From Terriglobia bacterium (lineage in GTDB: Bacteria; Acidobacteriota; Terriglobia; Terriglobales; Acidobacteriaceae), in NCBI GenBank assembly GCA_032252755.1, contig JAVUPY010000052.1:62001-126000 (forward strand): a stretch of 64,000 bases of DNA, given 5' to 3'. The first letter of the stretch is position 1. Each line of letters begins with the position of its first letter. Made by a program: the position numbers and the translations under genes. The notes beneath the pieces were generated by a model. The model made no database searches, was not told the origin of the DNA, and saw nothing but the letters and a program-made list of their open reading frames with translations. Below are positions 35,088-44,228 of the stretch, one piece after another.

Positions 35088-38000
35088 ATGACGCTTCGCT
35101 CCATCGTTCGCCACGCAGCTTTGCTGATGTGCGCCTGTGCAGCTGGTTTTGCGCAGGCATCCCCGCCGGCCGAAGTCCAGGCCTCGACGGCTGCACCCGC
35201 GCCAGCGGCAACCCAGGAGTTTGAAATCCACGGAACGGTCGTCTCTGGGAAGATGCCTCTTCCAGGGGTCACGATCAGCGCCGCGAATTCGCTCACCGGC
35301 AAGAAGGTCACGACCTCAACCGATCCGGACGGCCGCTACGTACTCAAAGTGCCGGGACGAGGCCGCTATGTCGTGCGGGCGGAATTGACCGCATTTGCAG
35401 CCGCTACTTCGGAAGTCATCATTAACCCAACAACGCCACAGCAGAAAGTCGATCTCCAGATGGTTCTGCTCTCTCGCGTTCCAAAGGAGAACACCGACGA
35501 AACTGCCACGGCGGCGCAGCAATTGGCCGGGGCGTTGATGGGACGCAACGCACAGACTCTCTCACTTAGTGCCGACCTCGGCGCCAGCCAGAACGGTAGT
35601 GAGGGCGAAGCACCGTTGCCGGGCATGAATCCACTCGCCAGCACGGCGGATGCCGGCAATGATTCCGTATCCGTTTCAGGGCAGATGGGGAACACGCAGG
35701 ATTTCGGCGTGCACAACATGGACGAACTGCGCGAACGCATTCAGGAGATGCGCGACCGAGGGGAACTCCCACAAAACGGAATGGGCCGGGGCGGCATGAT
35801 GGGCGGACCCGGGGGTGGTTTCGGTGGACCAATCATGATCATGGGTGGCCCGGGAATCATGCGGGGTGGTCGCGGCGGATTCAATATCAACCGTCCGCAC
35901 GGAATGGTTTATTACTCCATGGGCAATTCCGCCCTCGATGCAGCGCCCTACTCGCTAAGCGGAATTCCCGCGGATAAGCCGCAATATGGCTCGGGTCGAT
36001 TCGGTGGGGTCGTCGGAGGTCCGCTGAATATACCGCACGTTTACGAGGGTGGGATGAAGACGATGTTCTTCGGCGGATACACGGGCACGCGTTCGACGAC
36101 GCCGTATGACGTCTTTTCCCATGTCCCCACGCAGGAAGAACGCGCCGGCAACTTCGGCGACACAACCTACACGTCAGGGCCGAACAAAGGACTGCCGGTC
36201 CAACTGTTTGATCCGCTCACAGGCGCTCCGCTGGGCAGCAACATCAACGGCATGATCAATCCCGCGGCGACCGGGTTGCTCGCGTACATTCCCGAGCCCA
36301 ACCAGACCGGCAATCCAGCTCAGAACTTCCGCTATTCTTCTTCCGCGCAGAGCAACAGCGACTCCGTTTTCTTCCGCTTGATCCACAACTTCGGCGAGAT
36401 GCCAACGTTCGGCGGACCGTTCCGCATAGGCCCCAGTGGAGCGGGTGGCCCTGGCCGTGGTCGGCACGCCCGCAACAACATCGCGTTCGGCTTCAACTGT
36501 CAGCGCAGCAAGAGCGATGACCTGGTACCGTTCCCTTCCCTGCACGGCACCAATTCGACGGATGGGTACAACGGGAACGTCGCGTACAGCCTGAGCCGCG
36601 GGCACTTCAACAACCGAATCACGGCCAGCTACAACGTGCAGCGCGTGAATGTGTCGAATATTTTCGCGGGACTCACCGATGTAGCGGGAAATCTCGGCAT
36701 CACTGGTGTGTCCAGCAATCCGGCCGACTACGGAGTTCCCGGCCTCTCCTTCTCCGATTACAGCAGCCTGCGCGACATCACACCGCAATACCGTTACGAT
36801 CGCACATTCCGGCTTGGGGACATGTTCTTCGTGTCGCACGGAAAACATAACCTGCGCTTTGGGGGCGATTTCCGGCGACTGATGTCCAACATCCGCTCGG
36901 ACAACAATCCCAACGGAACTTTTACCTTCAGCGGTTATGCCGCGGCAGCACGCGACGCGAATGGCAACCCCATCGCCGGCACCGGGTACGATCTAGCCGA
37001 TTTCCTGCTTGGTTATGCGCAGCAGACGACGATCCAGTACAGCCCGCATACATTCAACCTTTCCGCAAACTCGTACGATTTTTTCGCGATGGACGACTGG
37101 CGTGCTCGTGGAAACCTGACTCTGCAACTTGGGCTGCGTTACGAATACCTCGGCCTCTACCGGGAAGCGCACAACCGGATCGTCAATCTGGCCCCGGCTC
37201 CCGGGTTCACGGCGGTCGTGCCTGTCTATCCTGACACGACGGCTCAGTATGGCGGATTCTATCCGGCCTCTCTGATCAATCCTGATCGCAACAATTTTGC
37301 CCCTCGGCTGGGCATTGCGTGGAGGCCGTTCGGCGAGAAGACCGTCGTACGCGCCGGATACGGAATCAACTACAACCTCGGACAGTACCGGCAGATGGTG
37401 ACGAACCTGGCCTATCAGCCGCCGTTCTCGTTTACGCAGACCAACATCGCGAATTCACCGACAGACCTCAGCCTGCAGAACGGGTTTCCTCCGCCGAACT
37501 CCAGCACGCTCACCAACAACTATGGCGTGGATAAGAATTACCGGCTCGGGTATGTGCAGGTATGGGACCTGAACGTCCAGCGCGAAATCTTCCGCAACGT
37601 CATTCTCAACGTCGGGTACAGCGGCAGCAAAGGAACGCGACTCGATATGGTCCGCGCGCCGAATCGCGGTCCCGAGGGCTTGCTCATCCCGAACGTGCAA
37701 CCCTTCCTCTGGGAGTCGTCTGAGGGTTCGTCGATCCTGCACGCGGGCACCGTAAGCCTGCGCAAGCGGATGACGAACGGTGTCTCGATCGGCGGACGAT
37801 ACACGTTCTCGAAATCGATCGATAACGCGTCCTCGATCGGAGGCGGAACTACGATCGTCGCGCAGAATGACCTGGATCTCGCGGCAGAGCGCGGCCTCTC
37901 CAGCTTTGACCAGCGGCAGAAGTTCACAGGCGATTTCATGTACGAACTTCCGTTTGGAACCGGCCGCCACTGGATGGCGAATCCGGGCGTGATGGAAACG

Positions 38001-38453
38001 ATTTTTGGCGCGTGGACATGGAGCGGGAGCTTCACGCTTGCCAGTGGAAATCCTTTCACGGCTCGAGTGGTCGGCGCATTCACCGATGTGGCGCGTGGCA
38101 CGAGCGGCAGTCTGCGAGCAGACTACAACGGCGCACCGATTTCGCTTACGAATCCATCGGTCGCACAGTGGTTCAACACCGCGGCATTCACGGTTCCGCC
38201 CGCGGGACAGTTCGGCACAGCAGGTCGCAACACCATCGAAGGTCCGGGCACAATCCTGTTCAACTTCGCGCTGTCGAAAGACATTCCGCTGCACGACATG
38301 ATGGCCTTTGAGATACGCGCCGAGGCCAACAACGTCTTCAATCATGCGAACTTCACAGGGATTGATACGAATGTGAACTCGCCGACCTACGGCCAGGTAA
38401 TTTCTGTGGGCAGCATGAGAAAGCTGCAGATCTTTACGAGGTTCCGCTTCTAG
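35088..38453 (+). CDS. Oar-like TonB-dependent receptor with CarboxypepD_reg domain
   Basis: This 1121-residue outer-membrane protein has a signal peptide (ALLMCACAAGFAQA) and a carboxypeptidase-regulatory-like domain at about 45-130 (EIHGTVVSGKMPLPGVTISA). A glycine/methionine-rich segment lies around 229-265, a plug region follows, and a large beta-barrel ends in ...LQIFTRFRF. Oar-type receptors are strongly expanded in acidobacteria and are thought to import or sense large substrates. I start it at the ATG at 35088, eight bases after the upstream stop and directly before the signal peptide; the longer frame from 35013 overlaps the upstream gene. The VWFA-like frame starts at the very next base after its stop. 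Confidence 0.88.
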   Translation: MTLRSIVRHAALLMCACAAGFAQASPPAEVQASTAAPAPAATQEFEIHGTVVSGKMPLPGVTISAANSLTGKKVTTSTDPDGRYVLKVPGRGRYVVRAELTAFAAATSEVIINPTTPQQKVDLQMVLLSRVPKENTDETATAAQQLAGALMGRNAQTLSLSADLGASQNGSEGEAPLPGMNPLASTADAGNDSVSVSGQMGNTQDFGVHNMDELRERIQEMRDRGELPQNGMGRGGMMGGPGGGFGGPIMIMGGPGIMRGGRGGFNINRPHGMVYYSMGNSALDAAPYSLSGIPADKPQYGSGRFGGVVGGPLNIPHVYEGGMKTMFFGGYTGTRSTTPYDVFSHVPTQEERAGNFGDTTYTSGPNKGLPVQLFDPLTGAPLGSNINGMINPAATGLLAYIPEPNQTGNPAQNFRYSSSAQSNSDSVFFRLIHNFGEMPTFGGPFRIGPSGAGGPGRGRHARNNIAFGFNCQRSKSDDLVPFPSLHGTNSTDGYNGNVAYSLSRGHFNNRITASYNVQRVNVSNIFAGLTDVAGNLGITGVSSNPADYGVPGLSFSDYSSLRDITPQYRYDRTFRLGDMFFVSHGKHNLRFGGDFRRLMSNIRSDNNPNGTFTFSGYAAAARDANGNPIAGTGYDLADFLLGYAQQTTIQYSPHTFNLSANSYDFFAMDDWRARGNLTLQLGLRYEYLGLYREAHNRIVNLAPAPGFTAVVPVYPDTTAQYGGFYPASLINPDRNNFAPRLGIAWRPFGEKTVVRAGYGINYNLGQYRQMVTNLAYQPPFSFTQTNIANSPTDLSLQNGFPPPNSSTLTNNYGVDKNYRLGYVQVWDLNVQREIFRNVILNVGYSGSKGTRLDMVRAPNRGPEGLLIPNVQPFLWESSEGSSILHAGTVSLRKRMTNGVSIGGRYTFSKSIDNASSIGGGTTIVAQNDLDLAAERGLSSFDQRQKFTGDFMYELPFGTGRHWMANPGVMETIFGAWTWSGSFTLASGNPFTARVVGAFTDVARGTSGSLRADYNGAPISLTNPSVAQWFNTAAFTVPPAGQFGTAGRNTIEGPGTILFNFALSKDIPLHDMMAFEIRAEANNVFNHANFTGIDTNVNSPTYGQVISVGSMRKLQIFTRFRF

Positions 38454-40602
38454 ATGTCGAGACTGACGGAATTCGCGAAGCAGTGGACGACGGCGGCGCT
38501 GAGTGCCGCGATGCTCCTGAGCTCGCTCTCGGCGCAGCAATCGTCAGCGCCGCAGGAGCCGACGCGAACGCACGAGGGTCTCTATAAGTTCCATGTCACC
38601 AGTGATCTCGTCCTCGTCAGTATCACCGCCCGAGATAAGTCTGGCCAGCTCGTTCGCGATCTCAAGCAATCAGACTTCACGGTACGTGAGGATGGCAAGC
38701 CACAGCACATACTCAGTTTCGACACAGAGAATGTCGATAACTACGCCGAGAACACCGGGCCTTCGCAGACTGAATCGCAAGGTCCGATTCCGGCGGGTCT
38801 GCTCACGTCCAAGAATGTTGCAAAAGACGTTTTCCGGGACCGGCGTTTCATTGTGCTCTTTTTTGATTTCAGTGCGATGGAAGCCGATGAGGTTGAGCGC
38901 GCGATGAACTCTGCTCAGAACTTCGTAGACAAGCTAATGACACCCCGCGGATCTCGTTGCAATCGTCTCGCTGGATACGTCGCTCGTAGTGAACCAGGAC
39001 TTTACGAACGACAAGGCTCAACTGGCTGCGGTTCTCCGCGGAATGCAGGGGCTCGACGCTAACGGGCAGGAACAGACGAACACGAGTGACGTTCAGGAAG
39101 ATACAGGCGCGGCCTTCTCACCCGACGACTCCGAGTACAACATCTTCAACACCGATCTGCGCTTGCAGGCGATTGCGCAGGTCTCGCAGGTGTTGTCGCG
39201 GATCGACCAGAAGAAGTCGATCCTTTACTTCAGTGGCGGCATTCAGAAGACAGGCGTCGAGAACCAGGCGCAGTTGCGCGCCGCCATCAACGCCGCCGTA
39301 CGTTCGAACGTTTCTTTGTACACCGTCGATACGCGAGGCTTGGAAGCGTTCGCGGCTGGCGGAAGCGCTACTTCAGCAAGTCTTCGAGGGACCGCGGCTT
39401 ACTCAGGCCGAGCGGTCGAACAGCAATTCGACTCCAATTTCCAGACGCAGGAAACCCTGGCGACGCTCGCCACCGACACCGGCGGCCGCGCGTTCTTCGA
39501 CACCAACGATTTCACGAAGGCTTATCAGCGCGTGCAGGATGATACCGCCCTCTACTACGTTCTCGGATATCGCAGTTCCAATCCCCGCATGGATGGCCGC
39601 TACCGTCACATTTCGGTGAAGGTGAACCGGCCTGGTGTGAAGCTCGAGTACCGCAGTGGATACTACGGCCCCCGTGACTTCCAGCACTTCACGAAAGAGG
39701 ATCGCGAGCAGCAACTGGAAGACGAAATGGCATCCGATCTCCCGGATACCGATCTTCCCGTCTATCTCTCGACCGAGCTTTTCCGAGCCCAGAACGACAA
39801 ATACTTTGTGCCCCTGTCCGTCGTGGTGCCCGGCTCGGCGATTCCGTTTACGCCGGCGACGGAGAAGGACAAGTCATCGCTCGACGTTCTGGGTATCGTT
39901 CGCGAAAAGAAGACCAAGTTTCCGGTAGGCACTATTCGCGACACGGTAAAGGTTCCGCTCGCTGGCATGCAGGCGCCGCATCGGCAAAACGTTCAGTACA
40001 ACACAGGATTCCTGCTCGCAGCGGGCACGTATCACCTCAAACTGGTGGTTCGCGAGAACCAGAACGGCGTGCTCGGATCCTTCGAGACCGACCTGACCGT
40101 GCCCGATCTCAAGAAGGCGCCGCTTCGCATGAGTACAGTTGTTCTTGCGAATCAGAAGGAGCCCGCGCCGAAAAAGAGAACGCCGAATCCGCTCATACGC
40201 GACGGAGTCGAGCTCATCCCCAACGTCGCGCATGTGTTCCGCACCAACCAGGACCTCTACTTGTATTACGAGGTGTACGATCCCACGAAGGCGAAAATCG
40301 AAGAGAATGGCAAGTCGGTCGAAGGCATCCGTGTCATCAGCAGCGTTCAGTTCTTCCGCGGAAAAGTGAAGGCGTATGAAACACCGGCGGTCGAGGCGAA
40401 AGAACTGAACACCCCGGAGCGCAAGGCGGCCGCCTTCCAGCTCGACGTTCCGCTCTCAAAGCTTAAGCCCGGCTGGTACACCTGCCAGATCAACGTTATC
40501 GACGATGCCGGCGGCACATTCGCATTCCCGCGCTTGCCGATCCTCGTCCGCCCGGCTTCTACCCTGAAGCCGAGTCCGGCCACAGCTACTCCCGGAAACT
40601 GA
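38454..40602 (+). pseudogene. VWFA-domain secreted protein, interrupted by one-base frameshift
   Basis: Two overlapping frames together encode about 715 residues of one acidobacterial VWFA-type protein. Frame one (from 38454) gives the signal peptide and N-terminal domain up to KLMTPRGSR. Frame two continues the expected sequence ADLVAIVSLDTSLVVNQDF. The switch is at a CCCC run (38943-38946): removing one C restores a continuous reading frame. The rest contains ILYFSGG, YYVLGYRSSNPRMDG and a C-terminal beta domain. It may be a recent mutation, a sequencing error, or a +1 shift at CCC-C. The start directly follows the receptor stop codon, and prolyl oligopeptidase follows. Confidence 0.8.
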
Positions 40603-40652
40603 CGGCGGAAGCCTGTGCGGTTTATCATGTCCTTTCGTCTCAAGGACCAACC

Positions 40653-42809
40653 ATGTTCCGTCGAATCGTACTCATGCTCATCAGTGTTCTTGCGCTCGCC
40701 TCCCTTGGAGTTCTCACCCTCAGCGTTTACGCCGGTCAGGAAAATCTGAAATACCCAGTCGCGAAAAAAGTCGCACAGGTTGACGATTACCACGGTGTCA
40801 AGGTCGCAGACCCGTATCGTTGGCTCGAGGACCCCGACGCGGCCGACAGCCGGGCATGGATCGAGGCCGAGAACAAGCTCACGTTCGGATACCTCGAACA
40901 GATCCCCGCGCGAAAAGCTATTCAAGACCGTCTCACCCAGCTTTGGAATTACGAGCGGTATGGCGTTCCCAAGCAGCAGAACGGCCGTTATTTCTACACG
41001 CACAACACCGGCCTGCAGAACCAGAATCCCGTGTATTGGCTCGACAGCTTGCAGGGCAAGCCCAAACTTCTCATCGATCCGAACACGCTTTCGTCCGACG
41101 GAACCGTCGCCCTGACGACGACTGCGGTTTCGAATGACGGCAAGCTGTTTCTTTATGGCGAATCCGCTTCGGGTTCCGACTGGCAGGAGTTCCATGTTCG
41201 TGACGTTGATACCGGCAAGGACCTTCCGGACGTAATCAAGTGGGTGAAATTCTCGGGCGCCTCCTTCACTCATGACGACAAGGGGTTCTTCTACAGCCGC
41301 TACGACGAACCGAAGCCGGACGCCATGTTGCGCGCGGCCAACTATTTTCAGAAGCTGTATTTTCACCGACTCGGCACGCCACAGTCGGAAGACGTGCTCG
41401 TATACGACCGGCCGGATGCGAAAGAGATGGGCTTTGGCGGACAAGTCACGGATGACGGGCACTACCTCATCATCAGCGTCTGGGAAGGCACCAGCCCGAA
41501 GAATCGGCTCTACTACAAAGACCTGACGCAGAAAGATGCGCCAGTCGTAAAGCTGCTCGACAACTTTGACGCCAGGTATCAGTTCATCGACAACGACGGA
41601 CCGATCTTCTGGATCATGACTGACCGGGATGCGCCGCGTCAGAGAGTAATCGCGATTGACATCCGTCACCCAGAACCCGCGAACTGGAAGGTGGTCATCC
41701 CCGAATCGAGCGACAAGCTCGAAAAAATCAACATCGTCGATGACAAATTCATCGCGAGCTACCTGAAGGACGCGCACTCTGAGGTCCGCGTGTTTGATCT
41801 CGATGGAAAATTTCTGCGGGACGTCGATCTTCCAGGAATCGGAACCGTCGAAGGCCTTGACGGCAAGCGCACCGACAAGGAAACGTTCTACTCCTACACC
41901 AGTTTCACGACTCCGGCGACGATTTATCGCTACGATCCCGCCACGGGAAAGAGTTCCCTGTTTCGCGCGCCTAAGCTCAACTTCAACCCCGCCGAATACG
42001 AGACCAAACAGGTGATGTACACGAGCAAGGACGGCACGCGTGCGCCGCTCTTCATCACCTACAAGAAAGGCACCAAGTTGAATGGCCAGAACCCGACCTT
42101 GCTCTATGGCTATGGCGGCTTCGACGTCAACATGACTCCGGCGTTCCGAGTGGCACAGATCGTCTGGCTGGAGATGGGCGGCGTCTACGCGCAGGCAGTG
42201 ACGCGTGGTGGCGGCGAATACGGCGAGGAATGGCACCTCGCCGGAACCAAGCTGCACAAGCAGAACGTGTTCGACGATTTCATTGCTGCGGCCGAATGGC
42301 TCGAGAAGAACGGGTACAGTTCGCGCGAAAACCTCGCTATCCAGGGCGCATCAAACGGCGGCCTGCTCATCGGCGCCTGTATCACCCAGCGTCCCGATCT
42401 GTTCGGCGCAGCGCTTCCGGCGGTCGGGGTGATGGACATGCTGCGCTTCCAGAAATTCACCATTGGCTGGGCGTGGACGAGCGATTACGGATCATCGGAC
42501 GATCCCGAGCAGTTCACGGCGCTCTACGCTTATTCGCCGCTGCACAACCTGAAGCATGGAACGAAATATCCGCCGACACTGATCACCACCGCCGATCATG
42601 ACGATCGCGTTGTCCCGGCGCACAGCTTCAAGTTCGCGGCTACGATGCAAGCCGACCAGGCCGGTGACGCACCCGTGCTGATCCGGATTGAAACCAAGGC
42701 CGGCCACGGCGCCGGCAAGCCGATCAGCAAATCGATCGAAGAGATCACGGATCAGTGGGCGTTCCTGGTGCGCAACCTCAACATGCATCCAACATTTGCT
42801 GCAAAGTGA
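40653..42809 (+). CDS. Prolyl oligopeptidase family serine peptidase
   Basis: This 718-residue secreted S9A peptidase has an N-terminal signal segment (IVLMLISVLALASLGVLTL). A seven-bladed propeller region starts after YPVAKKVAQVDDYHGVKVADPYRWLED, and the alpha/beta-hydrolase domain is C-terminal. The catalytic serine is in IQGASNGGLLIG, the aspartate in TADHDDRVVP, and the histidine in ETKAGHGAGKP. It would cleave short peptides after proline in the periplasm. It follows the receptor and VWFA genes, fitting peptide uptake and degradation (inference). Confidence 0.93.
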   Translation: MFRRIVLMLISVLALASLGVLTLSVYAGQENLKYPVAKKVAQVDDYHGVKVADPYRWLEDPDAADSRAWIEAENKLTFGYLEQIPARKAIQDRLTQLWNYERYGVPKQQNGRYFYTHNTGLQNQNPVYWLDSLQGKPKLLIDPNTLSSDGTVALTTTAVSNDGKLFLYGESASGSDWQEFHVRDVDTGKDLPDVIKWVKFSGASFTHDDKGFFYSRYDEPKPDAMLRAANYFQKLYFHRLGTPQSEDVLVYDRPDAKEMGFGGQVTDDGHYLIISVWEGTSPKNRLYYKDLTQKDAPVVKLLDNFDARYQFIDNDGPIFWIMTDRDAPRQRVIAIDIRHPEPANWKVVIPESSDKLEKINIVDDKFIASYLKDAHSEVRVFDLDGKFLRDVDLPGIGTVEGLDGKRTDKETFYSYTSFTTPATIYRYDPATGKSSLFRAPKLNFNPAEYETKQVMYTSKDGTRAPLFITYKKGTKLNGQNPTLLYGYGGFDVNMTPAFRVAQIVWLEMGGVYAQAVTRGGGEYGEEWHLAGTKLHKQNVFDDFIAAAEWLEKNGYSSRENLAIQGASNGGLLIGACITQRPDLFGAALPAVGVMDMLRFQKFTIGWAWTSDYGSSDDPEQFTALYAYSPLHNLKHGTKYPPTLITTADHDDRVVPAHSFKFAATMQADQAGDAPVLIRIETKAGHGAGKPISKSIEEITDQWAFLVRNLNMHPTFAAK

Positions 42810-42822
42810 TTGGGTAATTCAA

Positions 42823-42877
42823 GAGGGGTACCCTGCTCTTTGCGCGGATTGTTGGCGCGAAGGACGGGGCCTTTTTG
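42823..42877 (+). repeat. REP-like imperfect palindrome
   Basis: The stretch from GAGGGGTACCC through TTTGCGC-N9-GCGCGAA to GGGGCC forms an imperfect hairpin and is followed by CTTTTTG. It resembles the palindromes at 47036-47069, 50075-50111 and 57786-57825. The T-run makes it a possible terminator for the upstream peptidase gene. Confidence 0.5.
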
Positions 42878-42895
42878 TTTGTGAATGGAATTCCC

Positions 42896-42920
42896 GGTGC
42901 CTCTGTGTCTCTGTGGTGAA
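42896..42920 (-). repeat. CACAGAGG-type short repeat
   Basis: On the minus strand this reads TTCACCACAGAGACACAGAGG, starting seven bases after the glcF stop. Related copies lie at 56378-56407 and 51352-51373, all in the same orientation. The motif is a run of CACAGAG/CGCAGAG units. Function unknown. Confidence 0.6.
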
Positions 42921-42926
42921 TTGGCT

Positions 42927-44228
42927 CTAGAACGCCCGATCCAGCAGTTCAACTACGTGAACCACCTCGGCGTTGAGGCGGGCGCGCTTTTCGCCGGCTT
43001 TCAACTGCAGCATGCAGCCGACATTCGCCGTGGCTATTATTTCCGGCTTCACGCTCGCAACATTCGCCATCTTCTCGTCCAGGATCTTCATCGACAACTC
43101 GTTCTGCACGATGTTGTAGGTGCCGGCGCTGCCGCAGCAATCGTCAGCGCGCGGCATCTCCACTACCTCGATCCCAATCGCCTTCATCAACTCGCGCGGG
43201 GCACTCCGCACCTTCTGCCCGTGCGCGAGATGACACGGATCCTGGTAGGTTACGCGTGATGCAAGTTTTCGCGCCGGCGCCCGCAGGCCCACCTCATAAA
43301 GGTATTCATTGACATCCCGGACCCTCGCCGCGAAATCCGCTGCCTTCACCGAATACTCCGGATCGTGTTCCAGCAGTTCGCCGTACTCTTTCAACATGCA
43401 GCCGCAACCGGCGGCGTTGCTGATGACGGCATCTACGCCGGGCGCCATCATGGCATCGATATTCTTCTTCGCCAACTCTCGGGCCTTCGGCAGTTGGCCG
43501 GCATGTGCATGCAAAGCGCCGCAGCACGTCTGTTCTTTTGGGACGACCACTTCAATCCCGTTCTTCGTTAGGACGCGCACTGTGGCACGATTCAACTCCG
43601 CGAAAGCAACGCTCGCGATACAACCGGCCAGCAGCGCCACTCGTCCGCGCCGTTCACCCACGGCGGCATAGACATTACCGAACTCCCGGAAGTAGAAATC
43701 CGACTCAATCTTCGGCGAGAGTGCATCCAGTTCTGCTACGCCGAACAGTTTCAGCAACCCTGTGGCGCGAAGCACGGCCTGGAGGCCCGAGCGCTGGTAG
43801 AACCCTACCCACTTCGCATATCGGGCCAGCTTCTTGAAATCATGCAACACCGAGCCGTAGAAATGCTCCCGCAGCTTGCGGTCGAGCCACGGCCGTTTGT
43901 AGTTCTGCTCGATCTCCGCACGCGCCCGTTCCAGGATGCGGCCGTACGATACGCCCGACGGGCATGCCGTCTCGCACGCGCGACACCCGAGACAGCGGTC
44001 AAGGTGAGTCACAAATGACTCGTCGATTGTCAGACGCCCCGCGTCTACCTGCAGGATCTGGTAAATCCGCCCACGTGGCGAATCCGCCTCGCGTCCCAGC
44101 ACCCGATACGTGGGACACTGCTGCAAACACAATCCGCAGTGAATGCACCGCGAATACAATTCCCACGTGGGACGATCCGGCGTCGTGTAATTCGATCGCG
44201 TTTCGGTCTTGATCCCGGCTGTGCTCAG
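42927..44228 (-). CDS. glcF: Glycolate oxidase iron-sulfur subunit
   Basis: About 433 residues with two ferredoxin-type clusters (CIHCGLCLQQCP and CLGCRACETACP) and two CCG-type domains (TCCGALHAHAG, NAAGCGCMLKE, CHLAHG, DDCCGSAGTYNI). GlcF transfers electrons from the GlcD/E flavoproteins to the membrane. No ATG, GTG or TTG stands at a suitable place in this frame. A CTG at 44228 overlaps the glcE stop (CTGA) and has GGAGG eight bases upstream, so I propose a CTG start. A 475-residue extension from 44354 would lie inside glcE and is unlikely. Confidence 0.85.
   Translation of the reverse strand: MSTAGIKTETRSNYTTPDRPTWELYSRCIHCGLCLQQCPTYRVLGREADSPRGRIYQILQVDAGRLTIDESFVTHLDRCLGCRACETACPSGVSYGRILERARAEIEQNYKRPWLDRKLREHFYGSVLHDFKKLARYAKWVGFYQRSGLQAVLRATGLLKLFGVAELDALSPKIESDFYFREFGNVYAAVGERRGRVALLAGCIASVAFAELNRATVRVLTKNGIEVVVPKEQTCCGALHAHAGQLPKARELAKKNIDAMMAPGVDAVISNAAGCGCMLKEYGELLEHDPEYSVKAADFAARVRDVNEYLYEVGLRAPARKLASRVTYQDPCHLAHGQKVRSAPRELMKAIGIEVVEMPRADDCCGSAGTYNIVQNELSMKILDEKMANVASVKPEIIATANVGCMLQLKAGEKRARLNAEVVHVVELLDRAF

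Noticed and set aside
37455-38540. 361-codon minus-strand open frame opposite the receptor's C-terminus
   Set aside because: It crosses from the receptor into the next gene and has no recognisable features.
38989-40602. Independent gene starting at 38989
   Set aside because: The frame continues the upstream protein sequence exactly after a one-base shift and has no ribosome-binding site; it is the rest of the frameshifted VWFA gene.
40347-42257. Long open frame (636 codons) antisense to the prolyl oligopeptidase gene
   Set aside because: It mirrors the codon pattern of a clear peptidase gene with catalytic triad on the other strand; no domain or ribosome-binding site is visible.
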